A DNA stretch of 64,000 bases from Bathynomus jamesi (GCA_023014485.1 JAJOZX010007483.1:1-64000), one strand, 5' to 3'; counted from the stretch's first letter, positions 40,363 to 52,060 are shown. The notes: generated from the sequence alone by a model not told the origin. Translations and numbers: made by a program.

Positions 40363-42767
40363 ATGAAGCGAAATCGACCCAGTGGATTCCAACAAAGAAA
40401 AATGAAGAAGGCAAGAGAAGAGGTGGCTCAGGCAATGTCTGGATCAATTTTGAAGTATGTGACGCCTTCAACATCAAGTGCAATAGGAGAAAGTCCTGAA
40501 GATATTCAGCCTGGTGAATCTGAAGGGCAAATACAAGAAGCATCTTCACAAGAGGATTCAAATGAGAGAGTTGATCTTATTAAGAGGGGAAGTGAACCCT
40601 TCCGAAATAGGGATGGACCTTTCAGTGCAGTTCAAAGACAAGGAGAGAAATCCAAAGGGAAGAGTCGACAGCTGACCACTGCATGGTTCTATAAGGCTCT
40701 GCCAAATGGCGAGAAAGTTTTGAGAACGTGGATGGTTTACTCTCCATCAAAAGAAAGTTTGTTTTGTTTTTGCTGCAGACTGTTTGCTCTTGATGACAAA
40801 GGAATTGGAACATCCAGCTTTGTCACTGGGTTTCAAGCATGGTGGAAGCTAAACCCAAAGGTGTCTGACCATGAGGCTTCTGAGCAGCATCTCTCATGCC
40901 TGGAGAAATGGAAGACCTTGGGAGCAAGGTTGAAGCTTCAAAAAACCATTGATCAAATTCATCAAGCAACAATGGACAAGGAGAGAAAGAAATGGAGGGA
41001 TATTTTACATCGCCTCTTGGACGTAACCTTGTTTTGGCTCACCAGAATCTTCCTTTTCTTGGTCACAAAGAGGAAATGTCATCAGGAAACAAAAGAAACT
41101 TCATGGAATTGCTAGAGTTGCTGTCAAATTATGATCCAGTTTTGAAAGAACATTTTGTAAGGATTAAGCATTCTATTCCATCTGGGAGGAGAGGCTTCGT
41201 ATTTATCTCCAAAGATTCAGAATGAGTTCATTTGCCTTTTGGGGAATTACGTCAAAGAGAAAATAGTGACTGATATCAAGAAAGCAAAGTATTTTGGGAT
41301 TCTTTATGACAGCACTCCTGATGTGTCCCACACTGATCAGATGTGTGAAGTGATCAGATACGTCCATATTGAATGTGACAAAGTTGAAGTAAAGGAATCA
41401 TTCTTGGGCTTCTTCCCTATTGCCGGAAAGACTGCTGCTGAGCTCACAGGGGATATCCTGAGACATCTGGAGAGAGATGGACTGGACATAAACCTGTGCC
41501 GTGGTCAAGGATGTGACAACGCTGCAACTATGGCTGGGATTCATGGTGGTGTTCAGTCAAAGATCAGAGAGATTAATCGCAAGACTTTGTTTATGCCTTG
41601 TGCAAATCATTCTCTGAACCTTTGCGGAGTGCACTCATTTGGAAGCGTTTCTTCATGTGTGACTTTTTTGGAACCTTGGAGAGAGTCTATTTCTTCTTTT
41701 CAGTCTCAACTCATCGATGGGAAGTGCTGATGGAGAATGTAGGCATGACAGTCAAAAGACTTTCCCAGACAAGATGGAGTGCTCATTATGACGCTGTGAA
41801 ACCAGTGAAGGCAAATTTTGAAAAGCTGACCTCAACCCTTGAAGTACTGTGTGATTTCAAAGAAAATGTGGACACAAGAGGATCAGTTTAGATTTTGCTG
41901 TCTGCTGTATGTGATTTCTCTTTTTTGAGTTACCTTTCTTTCTGGTGTGAAGCCCTGGAAGAACTTAATCTCACACAAAAGTATTTGCAAACAGTTGGAA
42001 TCAGCCTTGAAAAGTGCATTGTGAAGCTCCAAGCTCTAAAACTCTTTCTTGAAGATCAGCGCAATGAAACTGTGGAGAGGGCCATTCATTATGCAACTAC
42101 AAAGTGTGAGGAAATGGACATTTCTATGGAGAGAAGAGTGAGAGTAAAGCTCCGAAAAAGGATGCCAGGAGAGATGACAAAGGATGCTGGTCTCACATTG
42201 CCAGAGGAAGTAAAAAGGGCTATGTTTGAATGTTTTGATCGTTTTCATCAAGAATTGGAGATTCGTTCTAAGGCAATGGATCAAATTCTGTCAATCTTCG
42301 CTGTTATTCAGCCAAACACTTTGGTTGTTGCAACAGAAGAAGAACTTCGGAAGTATATTCCAAATTTGACTCAGATTTTCGATGAATTCTCTGATGAAGA
42401 TATCAGTGTGGAAATTGGACGACTTCGGAGGCATTTGGAAGCTGCCAAAATCAGCGTTGAAGAGGCAAAGAAATGGACAGCATTGCAGTTTCTGGAGTTT
42501 ATTGTGAAATGGGATTTTTGTGAATCTTTGCCAAGCTTGTCACTGTGTTTGAGGTTCTTTTTGACTGTCTGTGTGTCTATTGCTTCATGTGAAAGAAGTT
42601 TTTCCAAATTGAAATTGTTAAAAAATTTCTTTCGCTCGATCATGAGTCAGACAAGACTGACAAATCTGGCTTTACTTTCAACTGAACATGAATATGCAAA
42701 AAAGTTGAATTTTGATGAGGTCATTGATCAATTTGTAGAAATTAAGGCTCGAAAGCAGAGACTGTGA
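40363..42767 (+). pseudogene. hAT transposase, ZMYM1-like, three frameshifts and one stop
   Basis: Domains in order: basic start MKRNRPSGFQQRKMKKAREE; TTF-type zinc finger (RTWMVYSPSKESLFCFCCRL, then FVTGFQAWWKL and HEASEQHLSC, 40,720-40,910); DUF4371/RNase H-like part (NEFICLLGNYVKEKIV, FGILYDSTPDVSHTDQM, GQGCDNAATMAG, 41,225-41,600); LSQTRWSAHYDAVKPV (41,760); C-terminal hATC dimerisation domain (CVSIASCERSFSKLKLLKNF and RLTNLALLSTEHEYAKK, 42,570-42,700). Frameshifts lie near 41,080-41,110, 41,225 and 41,715, with a stop at 41,889. Otherwise about 800 codons are preserved, so inactivation is recent. Confidence 0.88.
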
Positions 42768-43038
42768 ATCCTCTCTATTTACCTTTGAAGAATAGGCTGA
42801 GCGTTGAGACTGGATTTCCTGTGGTTTTTGTATAAAATAAAATGCGGTATTACCTGTTCACTGAATTTTTAATGTCCTGCATTTTTCTTATTTCCAATTT
42901 GCTTATGACAGTACTGTACTGTTTAAAAATCTACTTGCAAACATAATATATTTTTCTGTGTTTAAATTTTAAAATTATTTATGGGGGGTGCCAAAGGAAG
43001 ATCCGCCTCGGGTGCCAAATACTTTAGGTACGCCCCTG
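40363..43038 (+). mobile_element. hAT transposon (ZMYM1/DUF4371 type), right end visible
   Basis: A long transposase gene followed by a right end GGTACGCCCCTG at 43,027-43,038, the complement of a CAGGGGCGTACC hAT terminus. It abuts CR1 sequence (AGCCCATAAGCCC, compare AGCCTATAAGCCC at 22,065), so it apparently inserted in a CR1 copy. The left terminus was not identified. Confidence 0.8.
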
Positions 43039-44327
43039 AGCCCATAAGCCCTATCTCTACTCTTTATAATATCTCCTACTCTAGAAGTAAACCACAAGGG
43101 CTTGTTGTTTACTTTCGCGCGCTTAATCTTGTACGGTACACATTCTTCATTTATAGTCCTAAGTACTGTTTCAAACGATTCCCACATTTCTTTTGCGTTG
43201 GAGATCCCCATTACGTTTTCTCAATTGACGTGTGACAATTCATTTCGAAATTTACAAAAGTCTGCGTGCTGGAAGTTAGGAATTTTACTCGAGTTAGCTG
43301 GTTTCGAGTGACTTACTGAGAGGACAAACTCTACCATATTGTGATCGCTATTGCTTAACGGTTCTATTACTTGAAGATCCGTGATTAGCCTATCATCCGT
43401 AGTTATTACTAAATCTAAAATACGGTCCAACCTCGTAGGTTCCCCAACCTTTTGAATAAGAAAGCTATCCTCGAGAAAATTAACTAAACGATTACCTTCC
43501 GCGTCTCCCTGCATTGTATCGTAATTCACGTTGGCGCAATTAAAATCACCCATAACTAAGGGCTGCTCACTACCTATTATTCTCTTTAGCTCACGATATA
43601 ACGCTTCGTCCGTGTCAGCTGTTTCATTAGGGGGCCTATATATAAAAGCAACAAGAAGTTTGAAATCGTTCAATTTAAGTTCTGTTATAGTCGAATCTAT
43701 CGGTTCTGAATTGTGTGCTTTACTTCTATAACGTTCGCAATATTATCTTTAATATACAACATAACACCGCCTCCTCGCCTACCTATTCTGTATTTAACAA
43801 AAAGTCTATAACCTCTAATTTGATACTCCCCTACAAAGTCACGTGTTTCATTGCTAAGCCACGATTCATTTATCGCAATTAAATCAGTCTTTACAAGCAA
43901 TTAAAGAAAAAAATTCATTTATTTTATTTCGTAGGATACGAGCATTTAAGGATAGAACCTTCAAATTGTTTGTAATTGCGACACCTTCGCGAGCGCAGGG
44001 GAAATTTGAGGAAATTACGCCGGGACCATTCGAGTTACGGCAGCCTGAAAAGAAGAGACAGTATTCTGGAATAGTCTTCCTAAACGCGCAGCTCCAACGT
44101 CATTAAGATGAAGTCCATCTCCAAGGAAGAAGTTCCTCCTGCCGTAGAAACTGTTCCAAAAATTCGCAAAATGCACTCCTTCCTGTTGGCAAAGAGACTT
44201 TAGGTTATTGTTGATATAGGTCGCCTTGCTGTAGAAATCGCTACTTTGGATAATTCGAGGAAGTATACCTGTTAAAACAATCTTATTAGTTTTTTCTTTT
44301 TTTGAAGTCCGTTCATTTTCATTCAAA
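43039..44327 (-). mobile_element. CR1 LINE, 5' half (copy 2)
   Basis: Minus-strand pieces: ORF1 esterase end (44,326-44,015: LTGILPRIIQSSDFYSK and FLGDGLHLNDVGAARLG) and endonuclease (43,900-43,697, 43,673-43,221, 43,211-43,040). It contains LVKTDLIAINESWLS, absent from copy 1. Nucleotide identity to 22,060-23,260 is high. The RT half is missing. Confidence 0.88.
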
Positions 44328-44665
44328 GTGACCCGATATTAGTAAACAGGGCAAAACTAGAGTCTTGGTGACATGTCTTATCTTTGTGATAGAACGAAAA
44401 AAAATTGGTTTTAAACATCAATCCTGAAGATGCAAACAAAACATACTTCGCCCACTCTGAATTCGGCATTTTTTGTATTTCACTCAATTGACCCTACTGG
44501 TGCCCATTAAGAGTAAAAGAGCAAAACTTGAGCATCTCGATGACATGTCTTATCTTTGCAATAGAACAAACTAGTTTTGGCTGTGAACATCAATTCTAAA
44601 GGTTCAAAGAATCCATACTTCGCCCACCCTGAATTCAGCAATTATACATTTCACTCGACCCTACT
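44328..44665. repeat. tandem repeat, about 170-bp unit, two copies
   Basis: Both units share GACATGTCTTATCTTTG, GAACATCAAT-like and CATACTTCGCCCAC.CTGAAT, then TTTCACTC and GACCCTACT. They lie between CR1 and a hAT remnant and could be part of the hAT's 3' end or a satellite monomer pair. Confidence 0.8.
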
Positions 44666-45560
44666 GTACAACCAACTTATATTTCAAATTGTACACCTCG
44701 ATTTCTTCAAGAATACACTTAGTTGTGCCAGCAACAGATCTAACTTTTAGTTCTACAAAGCCATGGAATTTTTCCACTATTTCAGTGTCCATGACAAATC
44801 GCAATATAATAACAAGTTGTGATATATTGGAAATATCCGTGGTCTCACCAGCCTGAATTGACACGAACATTGCTTCATTGACTTTCTCACGTAGAGCATC
44901 TTTATAAACGGAAAGCATACAGTCCAGCACTCATTTTGGATAGTAGCAGAAGTGTGTTTGGAAACAGTTGCATTTTTGTAAATGTTCGTGTAACTAACTG
45001 TCTAATTTGGTAAGTTCACTCGAAAAATCCAAGCATACACCTTTGTTGAGAGATTTTTCTGTTTCGTCATGACCTCGGATAGCAAGTTCATGGTTGCCAC
45101 AAAATTTTAAACAGTCACTGATCCTATTTAAAACCTGCCTATTCCTGTCTACTAATTCGTTATGCTGTTGGACTGAAATCTTATGTCCTGCGTCTAACTG
45201 CGTTACAATATTCACTTTTCCAAGTAAGTTTGTTTTTAAACAATTAATTACCGATGCGACAAGAAATTTGTTCATGTATGTTTATTCTTAATGAGAAGTG
45301 TTTCAGATCTTTTACACCATTACGAGTCCAAGCACGTTCACCTCCAAACAACAAACAATTGAAACAGTATAAACTTTTACGATTTTCACTAGCTGTTAGC
45401 CATGGCTTTCTGTTATACCATTCAATATTAAATGTTCTTGATTGTGTTTTATGTGTTTGATTTATTAATATATTAGGTTGATCAGGCCCTAATTCTTTAA
45501 TTAACAATTCAGTTTGTAAATCTAATCCATTAATGGATTATCTAACAAAAAGTCAACCTT
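44661..45560 (-). pseudogene. hAT transposase (TTF zinc finger plus DUF4371), N-terminal part
   Basis: Frames 45,507-45,244 (RTFNIEWYNRKPWLTASENR, KSLYCFNCLLFGGERAWTRN: TTF zinc finger), 45,275-44,994 (IVTQLDAGHKISVQQHNELV, then DRNRQVLNRISDCLKFCG) and 44,930-44,661 (VNEAMFVSIQAGETTDISN, with the Asp-Thr-Asp-like RNase H start). The C-terminal hATC domain is missing. It belongs to a different hAT lineage from the one at 40-43 kb. Confidence 0.78.
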
Positions 45561-45569
45561 ATTCATTGT

Positions 45570-45950
45570 CAAGCACTTCACTCGCGGGATAGCCTATGAG
45601 TGGATAAGCACAACACAAACACATTTAGCTCGAGCTGACGCGCGACTGATTTCAGTTAGCCCCGTTTACCAGAATCACACCCGGGTCCTCCTCCCTCCCT
45701 CTTCCTTCCCTTCCCCTGCACTCCGCGACAATCGTGAAGTAGCCCCACTGGCCAACGTTTTTGCTGCTACCAGCTACCAGCATACAGAAGAAAGGTCTTA
45801 CTAATATTATAGGCAACTTTTACATATATTGAAAATGAGATGTGGAATGAATGGCAATTTATGGTCATCTGCGGATGTTTCATAAGTGATGAAATATTCA
45901 CGCAGGGCTAAACCCCAGAAGCCCTTATGCGCGCGACGCTACATATATAT
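45570..45950. other. unassigned sequence
   Basis: GC-richer stretch (45,630-45,780) with no coding frame. It may be the 5' region of the hAT. Confidence 0.35.
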
Positions 45951-45994
45951 ACACCTTACCTTACAACCTTACAAAGGTTTCGCGCAATGATTTC

Positions 45995-46306
45995 TCATTT
46001 CGCGAAGGTCAAGCTTGTCGCCCCTCCTCTCGAGTTGGCCTGTTGAAGTAGTGAGTTGGATTCTTCTGCTCTCCACCTCACATATCCAGGTACGCCCGGC
46101 TCATCGGGGATTGTTCTGAGCCAGGCGTCTAGTCTTCTTTTGAAGATGTCCACTGCAACTCCCTTCGTGTTTCTTAGGTCTTTGGGCAACTGATTAAAGA
46201 GTTTTGGTCCTCTCACTACAAAACTATTTTCTTTCAGGGTTAAGGATGTTCCCTCTCTCGCCTTCAATTTGGGAATACGACACAGTCTATCGTTTCTACC
46301 TTCCAC
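45995..46306 (-). pseudogene. L2 ORF2 C-terminal domain (copy 2)
   Basis: Contains SFVVRGPKLFNQLPKDLRNT, then FKRRLDAWLRTIPDEPGVPG and the terminal SNSLLQQANSRGGATSL. The frame reaches the natural stop at 45,995. Confidence 0.8.
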
Positions 46307-46639
46307 CGTTGTTTGGGGAGTTATAGGGTTCAGAGTAAGATTAGGGATTAGTTTCTCTATTTTTTTCCAAGTGTAAATAATGGTGTATCTCTCTCTTCTC
46401 CTTTCCAGTGAATATAGGTTTAGTTCGCGTAACCTTTCCCAGTAATTTAGTTCTTTGCACCCATTGATCTTGGCTGTGAAGCTTCTCTGGATCCCTTTCA
46501 GCTGTCTAATGTCTTCTTTTTTTATATGGGGATGTTAGGACCGATCAGTATTCCAATTTGGGTATGATCAGGGTTTTCAGTAGAGGAATCATAACATTCC
46601 TATCCCTTCGTTTAAAGGTTCTCAATATCTGTCCCGTTA

Positions 46640-47600
46640 TTCTCTTTACTCTGTTTACTGCTATCTTATTTCGTGTTTCAAATTTTGCATCATCTGTCAT
46701 TACAACCCCTAAATCTTTTGCTCTGGAATTTCTCTGAATTTACTGTCCAATTGGGGGCATAATTCCATGGATTTTAGGTCTTCTCTTTTTCCGTACCGTA
46801 ATAGCTGAAATTTCTCGGTGTTAAGCTTCATATTGTTGTCTTCCGTCCACTTGTAGATTCTGTTTATGTCGGTTTGTAGAGATCCTAATAGTCTTCTGGG
46901 TTTCTTATTTTTCCACTGATCTTTGTGTCATCCGCAAAGGATGTTACTGTGCTGTTTCTGGAAACGTCCTCATCTATGTCAGTTAGCGTGATTATGAAGA
47001 GTAGTGGAGCTAATACTGTTCCTTGTGGTACTGAGCTGAGGACCTCTGATTCTGATGAAGATACTTCTTGTACTGTAACGACTTGCCGCCGCTCACTAAG
47101 GAAATTATATATCAATTTCCCTACTTTTCCTGTTATTTCCATATATTTCAGTTATATATTATGATTCCGTGGTCACACTTGTCGAACGCTTTAGCAAAGT
47201 CTGTGTATAGTACATCATAGTTTTCATTACTTTCAAGTGCATCAATAATGTTGTAGTGTTCCATTAGTTGTGATAGGCATGATCTGCCTGACAGAAACCC
47301 ATGTTGGTTATCATTGAATTTTTTCTGAGTTTCCAAAAAGTCATAGATTTTCTGTCTAACTATTCTTTCAAATATTTTAGTGAGATGAGATGTAAGCGAT
47401 ACTGGCCTATAGTTTTTGGCCTGGGATCGATCTCCTCCTTTACATATTGGGACTATGTTTGCGCTCTTCAGGATGGCCGGTATTTCTCCCGTGTCTAGTG
47501 ATCGTCTCCATATCCAGTATAGGGGCTCAGCGATTGCATTCTTGCAGTTTTTGATCAGTGTGGCATTCCATTTATCCGGTCCTGCCGCTGAGTGTTTTTA
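46640..47600 (-). pseudogene. L2 reverse transcriptase (copy 2), broken
   Basis: Pieces 47,336-47,148 (FNDNQHGFLSGRSCLSQLME, then LYTDFAKAFDKCDHGI with motif A Asp) and 47,142-46,885 (SSVPQGTVLAPLLFIITLTD, VTSFADDTKISGKI). The catalytic FADD is intact. Stops separate the pieces. Confidence 0.8.
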
Positions 47601-47768
47601 GTTTCCCTATGGCTTGTGTTATATCATCCGTCGAAAAGTCGAAATCTGTTATACTTTCCCCTTGTGGTTCTTCTTCAAAGAACGCGTTTCTATCGCATAT
47701 CAATTTGTCAGTTTTTGGGATACTGAAAGATGATTCGTACTGAGCTCTTAATATTTCAAGTACTTCTG

Positions 47769-49056
47769 TTAGATCATCAGATAAAGCACTGTTCTCATTT
47801 TTTGAGGTCCAATAGTCGCATGGTTTTCCGACTTTCTTTTTGCGAAATTATAGAAGTACTTTGAGTTAGCCTTTATCACTTCTATAGCGTCGTCTTCTTC
47901 TTTTTCTGTATGCTTCTCGATTAGTTCCTGTATGACGACATCGATACTTTGCAGTTTATCATTTAATATTTTTCTGATGTTGTTATCTTTAGAATTACTT
48001 AATTTTGCAGTCACTCTTTTTCTCTTTCGAAACAATGCCCTCTTTTGTCTCTCGAACCTGCTTCTCTTTCCTCTTTGTTGTATCTTTGGGACATGTTTTT
48101 CCACAATTTCTAACGTCTTCTCCTCTAACGTCATTAGCATCTCCTCCGTTGTCTTGGCCTCGAAAATGGTTTTTCAATCTATTACTTTCATGCTGGATGT
48201 CACATCTTCCCAGTTTATAGCTTTGGAGTGAAAATTAAAAATTTCGAATTTGCTTCTTTCTGTTGTGTGTTCTTTCCTTTCCTGTTGCCTTTATATTAGT
48301 TGTTATTTCAATGATGTTGTGGTCCGATATCATAGTCGGAGATATTTTTACATTATCAATTAGATTACTGTTGTTTGTGAATACCAAATCTAGGTAGTTG
48401 TTTTTTCTTGTGTTTTCTGTTATTTCTTGCGTTAACATAAATTCATCAGCTAAAGCTAGTAGCATTTTTACCTGCTCCTGGTCTTCTCGTGTGCCCCCCT
48501 TGTCCAGGTGTATACATATATTTTTTCCTATCCTTTATTTCATGAATGGGAAATTAAAATCACCACAGAGAAAAATATTTGGGGTTGGAGAGTGTAGACC
48601 TTTTACCTAGTTTCTTACCTCTGTAATGGAATCTGAAAATTTTGAGGTTGGCGTGTTTGGGGGTCTGTACATTACAATTAGTACCATATTTAATTTTTCA
48701 ATTTTTGCTGCTACACATTCTACGTAGCTGTTTGAGGTACTTATAGCCATTTCTGCTATGTGCCTTTCGCGTGTGTAAATAGCACATCCTCCTTTACGTC
48801 TCACTGTTCTGTCGGCTCGGAGGATGTTATAGTTGTCAATTTGTATTTCTTTTTTGTCAATACAGGACTCACAATTTTCACAGTTCGCCTGGCAGTCCTT
48901 TAGATGAGTTTCCGTGAGGCATGCAAAGTCTGCTCCGGCTTCTTGCTTGAGTCCTTTCAGGTATACAACTTTGTTCGTGGAATTTTGAGTTAAGGCCTGT
49001 ATGTTGCTAGGATTATTTTTATTTTTCTCCTTTCGCATAGTTCCGATTGTTTTCAA
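47769..49056 (-). pseudogene. L2 endonuclease and linker (copy 2)
   Basis: 49,056-48,607 carries NPSNIQALTQNSTNKVVYLK, ADFACLTETHLKDC (catalytic Glu) and VLIVMYRPPNTPTS. 48,465-48,235 carries NYLDLVFTNNSNLID and SDHNIIEITTN. 48,140-47,769 is the basic linker with YFYNFAKRKSENHATIGPQK. Several frameshifts. Confidence 0.8.
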
Positions 49057-49117
49057 TTTTTTTCCAATGGGGGTGCCGGTTTCGTTGCCTTGTGGTCCTC
49101 CGAGAATTTACCTCTTT

Positions 49118-49560
49118 TTATCTTTGTCGGTACCTGTTGTCCCGATAACGCATGAAGTGCCTTTGTTCGTACCTTCTGTCCGGCTCTCGGATTTCTATAT
49201 TTATATTTGTCAGCTGGTTTTGTAATTGCTGGATAGTATTTAGCAGCTGAAATGTGTTGGCTGCGTCTAAAAAATTGCCACTCTTCTTTGATGTTCGTTT
49301 TTTCTGTTCCCTCGTTGCGTTCCTTTGAGGGTGGTGGTATCGGCATTTTTTTCTATTTGCAACTCCCATATCTTTCATAAGTGTTGCAGACCGTAAGATG
49401 GTGGAACATGCATTTCTTATCAAATTGCAGTATCCACTTGTGTAATGCATTTTGCATAATGTGGGATGTGCATATATGCATTGCCCATCCCGATATCTGC
49501 AGTTTCCTTTCGCGTAGTATTTATACGATATTTTCTACGCTTCTGCTTTCTTTTTTATTA
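49118..49560 (-). pseudogene. L2 ORF1 CCCH zinc-finger region (copy 2)
   Basis: Across two frames: YYAKGNCRYRDGQCIYAHPT (C-x6-C-x3-H), then CKMHYTSGYC (C-x8-C), then CNTYERYGSC (C-x8-C) and, after a shift, KKCRYHH (completing C-x3-H). This is the same finger series as copy 1. The following LLNTIQQLQNQLTNINIEIR is a short coiled coil. Confidence 0.7.
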
Positions 49561-49841
49561 TTTTCCAAGTTCTTAGTTTTGGCATTATCATTATTTTTCT
49601 TTGGCTGTTTATTTTCTACGTTTTTAGTTATCTTTTTATCATTTCGCTCGTTGGACCGTTTGTCTACTTCGCACTTTTACTTATTTCTTTCCTTTCATCT
49701 ATGTCTTCCTTCCGTATTATATTGTTTATATCGTTATTTGTTATTAAATTGTTGTTCGTTATTATGCTGTTATCGTTATTTCGTCTTCTCTCTCATCCAC
49801 CCTGTTTTTCGTTGGGACCATTTCGGACCCATGTGTCCCCA

Positions 49842-50033
49842 TTATTTCATTTTTTTTGTAACTTTCGAGTCTGCTATCTCCATTTCTTTAAAGACCGCGA
49901 AAGAATTTACGGTCTGTGTACATGCGCCACATAGAAATTTGATCCCCACGACGTGTTTCGCGTTCGAGACAAGAGTTATTTCCCGATCATTCCAATTCAT
50001 GCAGTTAAAGTCGTTTAATCGTTCAGAAATCAC
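49842..50033 (-). pseudogene. L2 ORF1 N-terminal block (copy 2)
   Basis: 63 codons with MISERLNDFNCMNWNDREIT, LVSNAKHVVGIKFLCGACTQ and TVNSFAVFKEME. Homologous to 5790-5560. Fold unknown. Confidence 0.5.
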
Positions 50034-50286
50034 ATCTAATCGCTACTTTCCGTTGTTACTAAATTGCACAAATTACAGATTAAGTGAGAATTTGGACCCA
50101 TATCCATGCTATTCCTTAATTAGCGTAAGAAGAAATACCCACACAAATTCTTTTATTTATTTTTTTTTTTTTATTTCTTTCCTTTCAATGGTCGAGGGTA
50201 TTTCGAGGGTTTTCTGACCTTTTCGTTTTATATATATTATATATATATATATATAATCATGCGGGTTGCTTCTACAGAGCTTCAAT

Positions 50287-50468
50287 TTAATATTTAGGAG
50301 AAATCCAATGACAAGGAGAAATGTTCTGTTTTGTTTTTCATTCAATATTGATTTTAATTTCACATTGTTATTAAACAGCCTGAAGATGAGCGTATGGCTC
50401 GAAACGTTGCGCATTAAAGAAGACTTTTCATGGCATTTACATTTCTCCTTGTCATTGGATTTCTCCTA

Positions 50469-50480
<12 letters not shown>
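50287..50480 (+). mobile_element. Penelope-type end fragment with hammerhead-like motif and inverted ends
   Basis: ATATTTAGGAGAAATCCAAT plus GACAAGGAGAAATGT on the left, and the exact complement on the right, enclose about 110 bp. Inside at 50,380 is CTGAAGA, one T, helix II GAGC/GCTC with loop GTATG, GAAA, palindromic ACGT and T. Confidence 0.65.
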
Positions 50481-50505
<25 letters not shown>

Positions 50506-50593
50506 GCAAATCCATGTGTGTGTGTGTGTGTATATATATATATGCAAACCCACATCATTCATTCATTTCACGTGTTTAATTGTGAAATTCATC

Positions 50594-50649
<56 letters not shown>
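50476..50649. repeat. (TA)n and (TG)n tracts
   Basis: TA runs at 50,476-50,502 and 50,597-50,649 with a short (GT)n between. The 40-bp stretch TTCATTTCACGTGTTTAATT... between them (50,558-50,598) recurs at 52,094-52,133. Confidence 0.85.
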
Positions 50650-50653
<4 letters not shown>

Positions 50654-50728
50654 CTCATATATATATTCATCCCATATATATTAATAAATGATGCAAACCC
50701 ACAAGAAAAAATCCAGAAAAGATAGGCT

Positions 50729-51253
50729 TTAATTATTTCCTTTTTCAACCTTGAATTTGATAGATGGGACTAAATTGTTGAGCCTACCAAGAAATAAGTC
50801 AAAATCCAAATTGTTAGGCCAAAGGCATAAAATATCATCTACATACCTGTACCAAACAAGGTTAAAATTAACAATAGTAGGCAACACTCTACTCTCAAAA
50901 AGCTTCATATATAAGTTAGCTAATACCGGTGAGAGGGGATTTCCCATCGCCAATCTAAACGACTTAGCATAAAACTTATTTTCAAACTGAAATTTACAAT
51001 CTTTAACGCAAAGCTTAATTAACTCAATAAGAGTGTTGTGTTGAACAGGCAAAGAATATTCAGAGATCTTATCTCTTAAAAAATCAAGTAGTTCATCAAC
51101 AGGGACTTTTGTGAATAACGAGCATACATCAAAAGTTACCAGTTTAATTCGGGTCATTAGGAAATTCGGAGATTCTTGAATCAGTTCAAATTTGAAGTTT
51201 TTCGTAAGCCTACTAATAATAACTCTTATGTGCATTTTTATTCTGACCATCAT
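50729..51253 (-). pseudogene. Penelope-like RT, central part (inverted segment)
   Basis: Blocks IKLVTFDVCSLFTKVPVDEL (motif A with catalytic Asp), FRLAMGNPLSPVLANLYMKL (motif B) and WYRYVDDILCLW (motif C, YVDD). It ends in IKFKVEKGNN-stop, after which SLSFLDF can be read in frame past the stop. Motif order is correct for Penelope RT. N-terminal residues before about 51,170 belong to the other segment, so the frame's upstream part is spurious. Confidence 0.85.
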
Positions 51254-51475
51254 CCCTCGATTAAATCTTCTATTTTCTCTGCCATGTTTCTTAGAGCATT
51301 GAGAGTTGTCAGTCCTGAATTTTTAGATTCCGAGTTATACAATATTATGAACATTGGTACTAAATTATGTTATCTTATTTCATTTCTAGATAACTGCCTT
51401 AGGAAAGCCAAGAATAGGTATTATAATAGTGTAACTGTAAAGGAATTTGAGCGTAAAAATATCCTTAGCCTTTGA
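51176..51475 (+). pseudogene. Penelope-like RT, C-terminal part
   Basis: FKFEVFRKPTNNNSYVHFYS then DHHPSIKSSIFSAMFLRALR: the FKVYRKPT and SHHP..HK......RA blocks that follow motif C in Penelope RT. It ends at a stop just before the endonuclease frame. Confidence 0.85.
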
Positions 51476-51813
51476 CCTTTGGCCTACCTTACCATGTTAA
51501 TTTTCAATATCTTCCGACTTTACTTAAAGCAATTGGTATCAATGTAGTCTTTAAGTATAATAATACTGTTAAATCACGCCTCATAAAGAATAGCCCGGAT
51601 AATGCGGTTGACTGGGTGTATTCGATCGGATGTACACAATGTAACTCACTATATATAGGCCAAACGGGTAAAACGTTAGATATTAGGATAAAACAGCATA
51701 AATATGCGTGTAGAACAACAAATAGTTCTAATGTATTGTTTAACCATATGTACAGATGTAATCACAGTACCAAGTGGATAGTTCTAAAGCTCTCGTTAAA
51801 AACACAGATATAA
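51472..51813 (+). pseudogene. Penelope-like GIY-YIG endonuclease
   Basis: VYSIGCTQCNSLYIGQTGKT then LDIRIKQHKYACRTT: Cys pair, YIG box, catalytic Arg and QH(K). It is a different subfamily from the copy at 9-10 kb. The downstream frame shifts at about 51,800 (the tail IERNILECAFIHFKNNFN is readable). Confidence 0.85.
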
Positions 51814-52007
51814 TTGAAAGGAATATTCTAGAATGTGCATTTATCCATTTTAAAAATAATTTCAATAACAGTGCGGGAATGTATAAAATTGACAATATCC
51901 TATTAAATACCTTTTGCCTCTAATTAACTCTTGTTAATCATGTGCTAATCTTTTTATTTTTCTGTCCCACTGTACATAACTATATATTTTTGTCATCTCG
52001 CCTTCTC

Positions 52008-52060
52008 CCTTCATTCCCTGACGAGGTGTACTTCTGAATACACGAAAGGCCTTGGAATCA
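52008..52060 (+). ncRNA. hammerhead-like ribozyme motif (best preserved)
   Basis: Helix I ATTCC/GGAAT (5 bp), core CTGACGA at 52,018, one unpaired G, helix II GTGTA/TACAC with loop CTTCTGA, then GAAA, palindromic AGGCCT helix III and T at the predicted cleavage site. All core bases match the consensus except the one extra base before helix II. It lies at the 3' end of the Penelope-like element. Confidence 0.65.

Larger units (their letters stand above)
45955..50060 (-). mobile_element. L2-like LINE, full-length but degenerate (copy 2)
   Basis: Same order as copy 1: ORF1 N-terminal block (50,033-49,842), charged spacer, CCCH fingers (about 49,535-49,320), endonuclease (49,056-48,235), linker (48,140-47,769), RT (about 47,600-46,640) and tail (46,306-45,995, ending LLQQANSRGGATSLTFAK). 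It diverges clearly from copy 1, so they represent different subfamilies. Confidence 0.82.

Noticed and set aside
49381..50217. 278-codon plus-strand ORF with hydrophobic stretches
   Set aside because: Antisense of L2 copy 2 ORF1, which has recognisable CCCH fingers and homology to copy 1 on the minus strand.
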